Source: JARFUG01 sp050485365 (GTDB lineage: Bacteria; Desulfobacterota; Desulfuromonadia; Desulfuromonadales; JACZKF01). From it: a stretch of 48,916 bases of DNA. The position numbers and the translations under genes were made by a program. Positions 17,120-24,568 of this stretch are shown here, in pieces. The stretch is taken from contig JBJHBH010000015.1 in NCBI GenBank assembly GCA_050485365.1, positions 1 through 48,916 on the forward strand, given 5' to 3'. How positions within the stretch are numbered: position 1 is the stretch's first letter; each line of letters begins with the position of its first letter. Below the pieces are notes generated by a model, which made no database searches, had not been told where the DNA came from, and worked only from the letters and a program-made list of their open reading frames with translations.

Positions 17120-17818
17120 ATGATCGTCAAACGCCCATCGCAAGAGCGGGGACATTTCAAATCGGACTGGCTCGACACCCGCCACACCTTCTCCTTCGAC
17201 ACCTACCACGATCCGAAGCATACCCGATTCAGGTCCCTGCGGGTCATCAACGAGGATCATGTGGCTCCGGGCCGCGGTTTCCCGATGCACCATCATGCCG
17301 AGATGGAAGTCATCACCTTCATCGTGAGCGGACGGCTCAAGCACGAAGACGATGCCGGGCACAGCGCCGTGGTGGCACCGGGGGAGGTGCAGCGGTTCTC
17401 GGCGGGGACGGGGATCAGGCACAGCGAATTCAACCCCTCCGACACCGAGGAGGTCCATCTGCTGCAGATCTGGATCTTTCCAGAAACTGAGGGTCTGAAG
17501 CCGAGCTACGAGCAGAAGCGCTTCTCAGCGGGGCGTTTCGATGGAAAGCTCGGGCTGGTCGTCTCCAGGGACGGTCGGGACGGGTCCGTCACCGTCCATC
17601 AGGACGCCTCGATCTATCGGGGGGAATTGAGGAAGGGGGACGAAACGACCTACTCGCCTGCCGAAGGGCGCCACGTCTGGCTGCAGGTGATCAAGGGCGA
17701 GATCGAGGTCAATAAAGAGAAGCTGGCCGCCGGAGACGGCGCGGCGATCAGTGACGAGCGTGAGCTGAAGCTGAAGGCGAACGAAGCGGCCTCTCTCCTC
17801 CTCTTCGACCTGGCTTGA
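17120..17818 (+). CDS. Pirin family protein (YhhW-like, quercetin 2,3-dioxygenase type)
   Basis: A 232-residue bicupin. The N-terminal cupin has the metal ligands in GFPMHHHAEMEVITFIVSGRLKHED (His-His-x-Glu type, about 53-77) and GTGIRHSEFN (about 95-104). The C-terminal cupin is the degenerate one usual for pirins. The length and the opening (SDWLDTRHTFSFDTYHDP) match the YhhW group, which can cleave quercetin in vitro but whose cellular role is unsettled. Last gene of the MarR-DoxX-pirin operon; AAGGAG precedes the ATG and a strong hairpin follows the stop. Confidence 0.94.
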   Translation: MIVKRPSQERGHFKSDWLDTRHTFSFDTYHDPKHTRFRSLRVINEDHVAPGRGFPMHHHAEMEVITFIVSGRLKHEDDAGHSAVVAPGEVQRFSAGTGIRHSEFNPSDTEEVHLLQIWIFPETEGLKPSYEQKRFSAGRFDGKLGLVVSRDGRDGSVTVHQDASIYRGELRKGDETTYSPAEGRHVWLQVIKGEIEVNKEKLAAGDGAAISDERELKLKANEAASLLLFDLA

Positions 17819-17825
17819 GACGCTG

Positions 17826-17860
17826 TCGGAGCGAGGGGGCGTCCCCCCTCGCTCCGAGTC
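17826..17860 (+). terminator. Terminator after the pirin gene, possibly bidirectional
   Basis: A 14-bp perfect stem TCGGAGCGAGGGGG / CCCCCTCGCTCCGA with a 4-nt loop and a short T-rich tail (GTCTTTC). It also lies directly at the 3' end of the convergent lipoprotein gene. Confidence 0.75.
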
Positions 17861-17862
17861 TT

Positions 17863-18858
17863 TCAACGACGACCGAGGCGCTCGACGATCAGCGGCGCGA
17901 GTCGATCTCCGAGCTGCTGTCTGGCCAGATCCTCGGCCCGTCCGTCGACCTGCGATCCCTCGCGTACCGAGGTTCGGACCGAATCGAAGGCCGTGCCGCT
18001 GCCGTCGACGAGCTCGATTTGCACCAGAGCGGTGCTCCAGTTGAGGCCGCTGCAGGCGTAATTCGTGACGGTGACCCCGCCGCGCAGCAGCAGATTCTCC
18101 TGTCCCGCGGCGGAAGACTGGTAGATCCCCACAGCGGCAAGGGCGCGCACCAGCGAACCGCGCACGAGTTCCCCCCTGTCGCCGTCGAGTTGGAGCCCGA
18201 TGCGGATGGCGCCGGCGGACTCGTCGGCTCTTCGGGCGATCTCTGAAGCCGCGTACGGCGGATCGGCCATGCGCGAGGCGGGGTCGACGACGCGAAGATC
18301 GGCCGCCAGGAGGCGTCGGCGTTCAAGAAGCGACAGGACGTTCAGGTATTCGCCGAGGCGGCGCGCCTCGGAGGCGATCCGCTCGGCCTGCGTCACGCGA
18401 TCGAGAATCCGCTCGTCGAGCTCCCTGATTTCGGCGCGCAGACCTCGCGCGGTGCTCTGCCGGTCGAGGACGGCCAGCGCGTGAAACTCGCCGCTGCGCT
18501 CGTCGCGCCACACCTCGGCGATGCGCACGCCGGCGAGCATCTTGTCGGTGGTGGCGCTCAGATCCGCAGAAACCTCCTGGTTGTACTCGCTTTCCACCAG
18601 GCGACCCACCCGCGAGAGGCGGTGCGATTCGCTGCTGCGATCGAATGCCCTCACCTGAACCTGAAAGGTCTTGGCGATCTCGGCGCGGGCGCGATCCTCA
18701 GCCCTGGCCCTCTCGCGGTCGACGCCGACCCCCGTCATCCATGCGTCGGCGGGATAGTCGCGGCTTGCTCCAGTCGTCCACTCGGGGGCTCGAGGCGTTG
18801 CGCAGGCCGAAAGCACAAGAACGAGGGACAGGGCGACGAGACGAAAGGCAGCGGGCAT
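17863..18858 (-). CDS. LPP20-family lipoprotein, 331 aa
   Basis: A predicted lipoprotein: MPAAFRLVALSLVLVLSAC is a signal peptide with lipobox LSAC (Cys19). It continues with WTTGASRDYPADAWMTGVGVDRERARAEDRARAEIAKTFQVQ in the style of the LPP20 domain (P..W......P......G.G......A...A...A). A helical middle (about 130-200) and a C-terminal beta-rich region (about 215-330) extend it well past the roughly 180 residues of a minimal LPP20 protein. The start at 18858 is set by GGAGG 5 nt upstream. It is the last of four consecutive lipoprotein genes. LPP20/FlgP-like proteins sit at the outer membrane; the role here is unknown. Confidence 0.85.
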   Translation of the reverse strand: MPAAFRLVALSLVLVLSACATPRAPEWTTGASRDYPADAWMTGVGVDRERARAEDRARAEIAKTFQVQVRAFDRSSESHRLSRVGRLVESEYNQEVSADLSATTDKMLAGVRIAEVWRDERSGEFHALAVLDRQSTARGLRAEIRELDERILDRVTQAERIASEARRLGEYLNVLSLLERRRLLAADLRVVDPASRMADPPYAASEIARRADESAGAIRIGLQLDGDRGELVRGSLVRALAAVGIYQSSAAGQENLLLRGGVTVTNYACSGLNWSTALVQIELVDGSGTAFDSVRTSVREGSQVDGRAEDLARQQLGDRLAPLIVERLGRR

Positions 18859-18893
18859 CTGAACCTCCATATAAGCCCTCGCAGGGGGATGTT

Positions 18894-20174
18894 TCACCGA
18901 ATTCGCGTCATGATGAAGCCGACGCCGCCCCTCGCGACCTCGACCTCATGAGCCTCTTCACGGTCGCCCTGGGCGACGACGACGGTGTGCCGCCCCGGCG
19001 ATACGGGGACGAGCGCGAGCAGAACGTGATCGGGGAGCAGCGACCATGAACGCAGGTCGGCCTCTTCGGTGATGAGGGCGGTCATCTGCGCAAGGACGCC
19101 GGCCAGCGGGCCGAACTCTTTCTCTGCGCGCCGGGCGGCCACCTGTTTGGCGACGGCGCGGGCGACCACCTTGGCCATGATCCTGCCGTGCTTGTCTTCG
19201 AGGCTGCGGCGCGCGATGACGCCGACGTCTTCGACGCGCTCGGGGCGCACCGCAGCCCCTGTCCCTACCGACACCAAGGGCGTCCCCTTCGGCCGGGGAC
19301 GGTTTTCGAACTGCGGCAGCGCGAGCTTCACCGGAAAGCCCTGCTCGGTCGGGACGACCACGGCGACCTCTCGCTTCACGGGGATGAAGCCGTAGTCGAT
19401 GATGACGGCGATGAGGGTCTCGGCCTCTTCGAACTGCGCCTCCGCGAGGAGGGCCTCCTCCAGATAGCGCTCATATTCTTCGGTGAACCCGGTCCGGCGG
19501 GCCGAAACCAGAAGCCTTCCCCAGAGCTGGTGCGGAACGGCGACCTCGTACTTCTGCTGATAGGCGCGGTAGGCCTGCAGGCTCAGACGATAGGCGATGA
19601 AGGCGTTGTTCGGGTCCCCTTCGGCCTCGTAGATCAATCCGGTGAGAAGGCGCAAAAAGGCGTTCTCCTTGAAGACGTTTCGCCCCCCGTAGGTGTCGGT
19701 GAACCAGTTCAGCTTCTCATCGACCTTGCGAGCCTCGACCCGCGCCGATTCGAGATCGCCAAGGGCCAGAAAGTTGAGCGCTTTGTAGTAGTTGAGATAG
19801 ACCGATTCGTAGTCCGCGCCGGCGTAGGGGATAACACCGTCGTTGGTGATGAAGCTCAGGGATTCAGCCGACAGGCTGCGGGTGTAGAGCTCCGCCGCGA
19901 GGTGGTCCGCCTCCTCCAGCACGATGTTGCTCTGGCGGTACTCTCCCTGCAGATGCAGCAGCAGCCCTTTTTCCATCAGGAAGAGGAGGCGGTTCCCCTC
20001 GCTCTCGGCCAGGCGAGACCCACGCAGCCCGTCGAGGGCTTTCTCGTAATCGCCCGCCCGAGCCGATGCGTAGCACGCGTCGAGAGTCTGTCGATGCCCT
20101 GCACACCCGGCCACAAAGACGAGCAGAACGAGCAGGACGAGCGCCGCATGCCGTGGGACGATTCTTCGACCCAT
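18894..20174 (-). CDS. COG3014-like lipoprotein, 426 aa
   Basis: A predicted lipoprotein with signal peptide and lipobox VAGC (Cys about 24). The first 240 residues are helical with TPR-like periodicity (RAGDYEKALDGLRG, ALGDLESARVEARKVDEKL, EGDPNNAFIAYRLSLQAYR). The C-terminal part is beta-rich, with the conserved text VVVPTEQGFPVKLALPQFENRP and a C-terminal PEGA-like strand (SPGRHTVVVAQGD). I recognise the architecture of the uncharacterised COG3014 family, often found beside lpoB and LPP20 genes. It lies 25 nt downstream of lpoB and 35 nt upstream of the LPP20 gene, so all probably form one transcript. The function is not established. Confidence 0.82.
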   Translation of the reverse strand: MGRRIVPRHAALVLLVLLVFVAGCAGHRQTLDACYASARAGDYEKALDGLRGSRLAESEGNRLLFLMEKGLLLHLQGEYRQSNIVLEEADHLAAELYTRSLSAESLSFITNDGVIPYAGADYESVYLNYYKALNFLALGDLESARVEARKVDEKLNWFTDTYGGRNVFKENAFLRLLTGLIYEAEGDPNNAFIAYRLSLQAYRAYQQKYEVAVPHQLWGRLLVSARRTGFTEEYERYLEEALLAEAQFEEAETLIAVIIDYGFIPVKREVAVVVPTEQGFPVKLALPQFENRPRPKGTPLVSVGTGAAVRPERVEDVGVIARRSLEDKHGRIMAKVVARAVAKQVAARRAEKEFGPLAGVLAQMTALITEEADLRSWSLLPDHVLLALVPVSPGRHTVVVAQGDREEAHEVEVARGGVGFIMTRIR

Positions 20175-20199
20175 GAAGGTACGCCTTCCCCCTGTGCGG

Positions 20200-20805
20200 C
20201 TACAGCCTGAAACGCGAGCGGTCGACGAATTTTTTGATCTTCTTGTCGCCGATCCAGACCTTGCGGTTGTTGGTCATGTCCACGAGCTCGAGATTCACCT
20301 GGTAGTAGACGATCCTCTCTTTTCCCTCCTGATCGACGATGGAGTTGATCGAGCCGATCAGCATGTAGTCGGCCCCCGCCTCCATCCCGGGGCTCTTGCG
20401 CGACTCGGGGGAAGCGTGGATATCCTGGTCGGCGCGCTCTTCGCGCACTCCGGTGCGCTCCTCGGCCGAGGCCACGAAATTGGCGCGCCCAGAGTTGATG
20501 AGCGCCCGCTCCAAGTCCTTGGTGAAAGTTTCGGTGGCGATGTGCTCGGAGGAGCGATTGCGGATCTGACCGACGATGACGTCGGGCTGCTTGCCGGTAC
20601 GGGTCGCATGCTGAAACAGCCAGGGATGATTAAGGCAGTCGTTGATCATCGCTTCGGCGACGAGCCTGCTGTCGGTGTCGTTCCAGCGTCCGGAGAGGTC
20701 GCGGACCTCGCCGACATCCATGCGGGTCACCTTTGGACCGCAGGCGCTCAGCAGCAAGATGATGAGAATAGGGAGTAGAAAACGGGCAATGGGGGGAACG
20801 GTCAT
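20200..20805 (-). CDS. lpoB: Penicillin-binding protein activator LpoB family lipoprotein
   Basis: A roughly 201-residue outer-membrane lipoprotein with lipobox LSAC. The LpoB fold is visible: TRMDVGEVRDLSGRWNDTDSRLVAEAMINDCLNHPWL, then PDVIVGQIRNRSSEHIATETFTKDLERALINSGRANFVAS, and a C-terminal YMLIGSINSIVDQEGKERIVYYQVNLELVDMTNNRKVWIGDKKIKK. In E. coli LpoB spans the periplasm to stimulate PBP1b. The ATG at 20805 is preferred, with AGGAG 6 nt upstream (the ATG at 20811 abuts it). Neighbours are LPP20 and COG3014 lipoproteins. Whether it activates a PBP in this lineage is inference. Confidence 0.9.
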   Translation of the reverse strand: MTVPPIARFLLPILIILLLSACGPKVTRMDVGEVRDLSGRWNDTDSRLVAEAMINDCLNHPWLFQHATRTGKQPDVIVGQIRNRSSEHIATETFTKDLERALINSGRANFVASAEERTGVREERADQDIHASPESRKSPGMEAGADYMLIGSINSIVDQEGKERIVYYQVNLELVDMTNNRKVWIGDKKIKKFVDRSRFRL

Positions 20806-20826
20806 GTTCATCTCCTTGGAGAAAGG

Positions 20827-20932
20827 CAGGTAAATAGGCTGAAGGTTTTCAGGTGTTTAGGTTTACCTGTCAGCCTAAACACCTTCAGCCTAACAGCCTG
20901 ATTTTAACCTTCAGCCTAACCACCTGATATTG
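20827..20932. repeat. Intergenic palindromic AGG-phased repeat, copy 2, with 26-bp tandem duplication
   Basis: Left arm TAGGCTGAAGG... has AGG at 7-8-8 nt spacing; the right arm (CCT at matching spacing, ending CTTCAGCCTA) is its complement. The right end is tandemly duplicated: two adjacent 26-nt units (20881-20906 and 20907-20932) both begin ACCTTCAGCCTAAC. Related to 3607-3666. Confidence 0.85.
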
Positions 20933-20945
20933 CGTGAACCCATGG

Positions 20946-21503
20946 TTATCGATTCAACCGATCGAAAGCCTCTTCGGCACCGCTGCGCACATGGCTGCGA
21001 AGCGTCTGGTCCATGTCGTGCATTTGCTCCACGGCACTCTTGACCCCATCGAGATCGAGGCGCGCCAGAGCGTAGAGCGTATCGGTGCGCGGATCGCGCC
21101 AGTGATCGATGATCCGTGCCCCATGCACCGAGATTCGCGTCAGATTCTTCAGCGTATCGTCGATATGCTGCTCTTCGAGCGAATCCCTCCCGGCGACGCC
21201 TGCCGTGGCGGTCTGGTAGTCGCGATAAAGGCCGGTGACGAAGGTGTCGAGTTGGCGGGCGATGTCGGCCCGCGCGCGTTGATCGGCGCTCTGCATGGCC
21301 AAAGAGGGGCTCTCGACCCCCGAGACCGCGCCCACGCCGTAGAAGACGCGTGCGCCGCTGTCCTTGAAGGCTCCGCTGCCGCGGTTGACCCAGTCGGGGG
21401 CGCCGGCGACCATCTTGTGCTTCCCCGAGCAACCCGCCATCAATGCCGCCACCATCACAACGATCAACAAAACAGGTACCGACCACCGAACAGAGCTCAT
21501 CAT
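20946..21503 (-). CDS. LPP20-family lipoprotein, 185 aa
   Basis: A predicted lipoprotein with a long hydrophobic core and lipobox MAGC (Cys about 25). The LPP20 domain is compact and classical: APDWVNRGSGAF, then ARVFYGVGAVSGVESPSLAMQSADQRARADIARQLDTFV, and a final ALARLDLDGVKSAVEQM. The ATG at 21503 lies 5 nt after AGGAG. It is the first gene of the lipoprotein cluster and is separated from lpoB by the AGG-phased repeat, so cotranscription is possible but not certain. It is a shorter paralogue of the protein at 17863-18858. The family includes Helicobacter LPP20 and flagellar FlgP; no flagellar gene is nearby. Confidence 0.85.
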   Translation of the reverse strand: MMSSVRWSVPVLLIVVMVAALMAGCSGKHKMVAGAPDWVNRGSGAFKDSGARVFYGVGAVSGVESPSLAMQSADQRARADIARQLDTFVTGLYRDYQTATAGVAGRDSLEEQHIDDTLKNLTRISVHGARIIDHWRDPRTDTLYALARLDLDGVKSAVEQMHDMDQTLRSHVRSGAEEAFDRLNR

Positions 21504-21664
21504 CAAGGCTCCTTTCTCCCGAGATGCCGACAGGGACCAACGAGGTGCGAAGCTCCCGAAGTATACTCATAACTTCGTGTCGGGTAAACAATTTCCGGCG
21601 CTCCTGCACTGGTTCTTCGGTTTTCGTTTCGGCTCCCCCATACGGCTGAGGGACGACCGATTCG

Positions 21665-21692
21665 TTGACCCCCTTCCCTTTTCCAGTACTAT
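21665..21692 (+). promoter_or_regulatory. Sigma-70-type promoter for the channel gene
   Basis: TTGACC, 16-nt spacer, TACTAT, about 40 nt upstream of the ATG at 21733. The spacer is pyrimidine-rich. Confidence 0.65.
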
Positions 21693-21732
21693 TCAGAAGG
21701 GCGACATATCCGCACTTTTTGGAAGCCGGAGC

Positions 21733-22812
21733 ATGGACTTTCTGGATCTCGTCATCATCGTTTCCGGCACCTTCTTGGTCCTTCTGGTTCTGCTCGACGT
21801 CTTTCTGGCCGTTCTTCACATCGACATCAGCGGCATCATTGCGCCGAGGATCTTTCGTTTCATCTGGAGAAGCGCCATCTTTCTCAGCTCAGCGCTCCCC
21901 AGGCTTCGAAGGCAGATCCTCGCCCTGGCCGGCCCCGTCATGATGGTTTCTATTTTTTTGATCTGGATCGGACTGTTCATTCTCGGTTTCTCGCTGATCT
22001 ACTGGCGCAACCTTCCCTCGTACCGCGGCGAGGCCGAGCTCGGTCCTCTCGGCTTCATCGACGCTCTATACTACAGCGGCATAACAGGAACCGTGCTCGG
22101 CTATGGCGACATTTCCCCTCTTACGGGCGCCATGAAAGCCTGCGCGTTCATTCAATCAGGGCTCGGATTCGCCCTGCTGACAGGCATCGTCGCCTACCTG
22201 CTCAGCGTTTCGGGCGGCGTCACCCAGCGCAACAGCCTGGCTCTTTTCCTGAGCGCCGCGACGCAAGGAGGAGAAGGCGGAATTCGATTTCTGACTCGCT
22301 CCCTGGAGAGCACGGGAGCCGATCTTTTCGAAAGGCTCTTCTTTCTGTGCCACTCTCTCCAAGGACTTCACGAGAGAATGCACCAGTTTCCCATCCTCGA
22401 TCTCTTTTACCGTTCGCTGGACCGGCTAAGAGACCCAGAACCGATGCTCCTCGCCCTCACCGAAATCGCCATCGGTGCCCAACTGCTCACTCTCAGTCCG
22501 ACGCACCGCCGTCTGCGTCCAGTCGCCGAAGAGCTCGGCTGGACAATCGAGAACACGATGAAACTCTTCGCCCGTCAGTACATGGGTCGCGATCTCCTCG
22601 AACAGCTTGAAAATCCGAAGCCTGAAACCGTCGATCGCGACTACCTCGAAGAGATCCGAAACCGCCTGGATGCCCATCTTGCGCAGCCACTCTCGGCACT
22701 GGATGGGGCGCAGTCGGCGCTCCTCCTTGCCTGTCGTCGGCGCGTCTTCTTCACGGATCTCGCCCGCTTCACCGGGTGGCAGAGGGACTCTGAGGAGCTC
22801 GGAAGCGGATAA
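21733..22812 (+). CDS. Two-TM ion channel protein, potassium-channel-like
   Basis: A roughly 359-residue inner-membrane protein. TM helices lie at about residues 4-25 and 65-88, followed by a pore loop YYSGITGTVLGYGDISPLTG (about 115-134) whose T-V-L-G-Y-G-D selectivity filter resembles TVGYGD with Leu for Val/Ile, then an inner helix (about 138-165). The C-terminal 190 residues are cytoplasmic and helical without an RCK motif that I can see. The ATG at 21733 has GGAAG 7 nt upstream and a good promoter before it. Ion selectivity for K+ is inferred from the filter. Next gene is tetR, 70 nt away with its own promoter. Confidence 0.85.
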   Translation: MDFLDLVIIVSGTFLVLLVLLDVFLAVLHIDISGIIAPRIFRFIWRSAIFLSSALPRLRRQILALAGPVMMVSIFLIWIGLFILGFSLIYWRNLPSYRGEAELGPLGFIDALYYSGITGTVLGYGDISPLTGAMKACAFIQSGLGFALLTGIVAYLLSVSGGVTQRNSLALFLSAATQGGEGGIRFLTRSLESTGADLFERLFFLCHSLQGLHERMHQFPILDLFYRSLDRLRDPEPMLLALTEIAIGAQLLTLSPTHRRLRPVAEELGWTIENTMKLFARQYMGRDLLEQLENPKPETVDRDYLEEIRNRLDAHLAQPLSALDGAQSALLLACRRRVFFTDLARFTGWQRDSEELGSG

Positions 22813-22847
22813 GAGCACAACTGCTACAAATTGCGATATATTTTTTC

Positions 22848-22875
22848 TTGACTTACTAGACGACCGGTCTACTAT
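22848..22875 (+). promoter_or_regulatory. Promoter of the tetR gene with operator in the spacer
   Basis: TTGACT, 16-nt spacer, TACTAT. The predicted start of transcription (about 22882) falls at the ATG (22883), implying a leaderless or near-leaderless mRNA. Confidence 0.65.
22857..22871 (+). promoter_or_regulatory. TetR-type operator TAGAC-N5-GTCTA
   Basis: A perfect inverted repeat of 5-nt arms around GACCG, lying in the -35/-10 spacer of the tetR promoter, the classical place for autorepression. A single TAGAC half-site (23511) occurs before acuI. Confidence 0.7.
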
Positions 22876-22882
22876 CTGCAGT

Positions 22883-23470
22883 ATGGAAAAGAGAGACACG
22901 CGCAACGACATCATCACAGCCGGCATTCAGCTCTTTGCCGTGCAGGGCTTCAACGGAACGGGACTCGACGCCGTTCTTAAAAGGGCCGGCGTTCCCAAAG
23001 GGTCCTTTTACCATTATTTCGAGAACAAAGAGGATTTCGGCCTGGCCGTCATCGACCGGTTCGCCGAGCGATATGAGAAGCGCCTCGATGCTGCCCTGAC
23101 CAATTCTGAGATTTCTCCCCTTGAGCGGATTCGCCTCCACCTCGAAGGAGCCCTGGAGCGTTTCGAGGTGCAGAACTGCAGCAAGGGGTGCCTCATCGGC
23201 AATCTCAGCCAGGAGATGGCCGACCTCAACGAGCGCTTCCGGGATCGTCTCGAAGAGGTCTTCGCCGGCTGGCAGAGGCGCTTCGCCCAGTGTCTGCAGG
23301 AGGCGATCGCGCACGGGGAGATCGCCGCAGATCTCGATCCCGGAGTCATGGCGGAATTTCTGCTGTCCGGCTGGGAGGGCGCACTGCTGCGGGCCAAGGT
23401 GATGAAGTCGCCCCGTCCGCTGCGCGATTTTTTGTCCATTCTCTTCGATCGCGTTCTGAAGCCGGATTAA
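22883..23470 (+). CDS. TetR/AcrR family regulator, AcuR-like
   Basis: A 195-residue dimeric repressor. The N-terminal HTH reads IITAGIQLFAVQGFNGTGLDAVLKRAGVPKGSFYHYFENKEDF (about 11-53). The C-terminal ligand domain contains NCSKGCLIGNLSQEMADLNERFRDRL, the NemR/AcuR-type segment with a conserved Cys that can sense electrophiles. No other start codon gives an intact HTH, so the ATG at 22883 is used; there is no Shine-Dalgarno, consistent with the promoter sitting directly in front. The next gene is an AcuI-like reductase, so acrylate or acryloyl-CoA is a likely inducer by analogy with Rhodobacter AcuR. This is inference. Confidence 0.9.
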   Translation: MEKRDTRNDIITAGIQLFAVQGFNGTGLDAVLKRAGVPKGSFYHYFENKEDFGLAVIDRFAERYEKRLDAALTNSEISPLERIRLHLEGALERFEVQNCSKGCLIGNLSQEMADLNERFRDRLEEVFAGWQRRFAQCLQEAIAHGEIAADLDPGVMAEFLLSGWEGALLRAKVMKSPRPLRDFLSILFDRVLKPD

Positions 23471-23548
23471 AACCGGAGCCTCTTCCGCGAAAAGCGCTTT
23501 CCATCTTGCCTAGACAGGCGTATACGGAACCACTCCAAGGAGGTCTAA

Positions 23549-24556
23549 ATGTCCGAAAAGACGGAATTCACCGCTCTGGTGGTTGAAAAGACGCCCGAGA
23601 AGGCGTTCACCCGCTCCCTTATGAGGCGCACCCTCGACGATCTCCCTCCCGGCGACCTGGTGATCAAGGTCCACTACTCATCTCTCAATTACAAAGACGC
23701 CCTCTCCGCCACGGGGCATCCCGGCGTGACCCGCAACTTCCCCCATACACCCGGCATCGATGCGGCGGGCGAGGTGGTTTCGTGCGCGTGCGGCCGGTTT
23801 TCCCCGGGAGATCCCGTCCTGGTCACCGGATACGATCTGGGGATGGAAACCGACGGCGGCTTCGGGCAACTGATCCGCATCCCCTGCGAATGGGCCGTTC
23901 CGCTGCCGCAGGGGCTGTCGCTGCGCGAAAGCATGATCTACGGTACGGCGGGCTTCACCGCCGCCCTTTCCCTCTGGAAGCTGCAGCACGCCGGGGTCAT
24001 GCCCGACAGCGGCGACATCCTCGTCACCGGCGCCACAGGAGGGGTCGGCAGCCTCGCCGTCGCCCTTCTCGCCAGGGGGGGATACCGTGTCGTCGCCGTC
24101 ACAGGAAAGGCGTCTGCGGCGGGCTACCTCACCGGTCTCGGCGCCGCCTCCGTCGTCGGCAGAGAGGAGATTCTCGCAGGGGCCGAGCGCCCCATGCTAA
24201 AGGAGCGATGGGCGGGGGCCGTCGACGTCGTCGGCGGCGAGATGCTGGCCGCCGTCATCAAGGCGACGCGCTACGGCGGCGCCGTCACCTGCTGCGGCCT
24301 CGTCGGCTCGGCGGAGCTGCCGCTGAACGTCTATCCCTTCATCCTTCGAGGCGTCAGCCTCCACGGCGTCGATTCGGCGCAGTGCCCCACAGCGCTGCGC
24401 ACCGAGGTCTGGAAGAAGCTCGCCTCCGACTGGAAGCCACCCCGTCTCGAAGAGACGGTCGAGGAAACCTCGCTGGAAGGGCTCGAAGAGAAGATTGAGC
24501 GCATCCTCAAAGGGGAGATTCGGGGACGCACGGTGGTGAACCTTCAGGCCGGATAA
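23549..24556 (+). CDS. acuI: Acryloyl-CoA reductase AcuI/YhdH-like quinone oxidoreductase
   Basis: A 335-residue zinc-free medium-chain dehydrogenase/reductase. The GroES-like half has LNYKDALSATGHPGVTRNFPHTPGIDAAGEV (about 50-80) and DLGMETDGGFGQLIRIP (about 97-113), both characteristic of the YhdH/AcuI branch; the Rossmann half has VTGATGGVGSLAVALL (about 151-166). AcuI reduces acryloyl-CoA to propionyl-CoA with NADPH. An excellent Shine-Dalgarno (AAGGAGG, 5 nt) sets the start. It is preceded by an AcuR-like regulator and followed 12 nt later by a crotonase, suggesting a 3-hydroxypropionyl-CoA to propionyl-CoA route. The general quinone-reductase name is the alternative. Confidence 0.88.
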   Translation: MSEKTEFTALVVEKTPEKAFTRSLMRRTLDDLPPGDLVIKVHYSSLNYKDALSATGHPGVTRNFPHTPGIDAAGEVVSCACGRFSPGDPVLVTGYDLGMETDGGFGQLIRIPCEWAVPLPQGLSLRESMIYGTAGFTAALSLWKLQHAGVMPDSGDILVTGATGGVGSLAVALLARGGYRVVAVTGKASAAGYLTGLGAASVVGREEILAGAERPMLKERWAGAVDVVGGEMLAAVIKATRYGGAVTCCGLVGSAELPLNVYPFILRGVSLHGVDSAQCPTALRTEVWKKLASDWKPPRLEETVEETSLEGLEEKIERILKGEIRGRTVVNLQAG

Positions 24557-24568
24557 GGAGACGATTTC

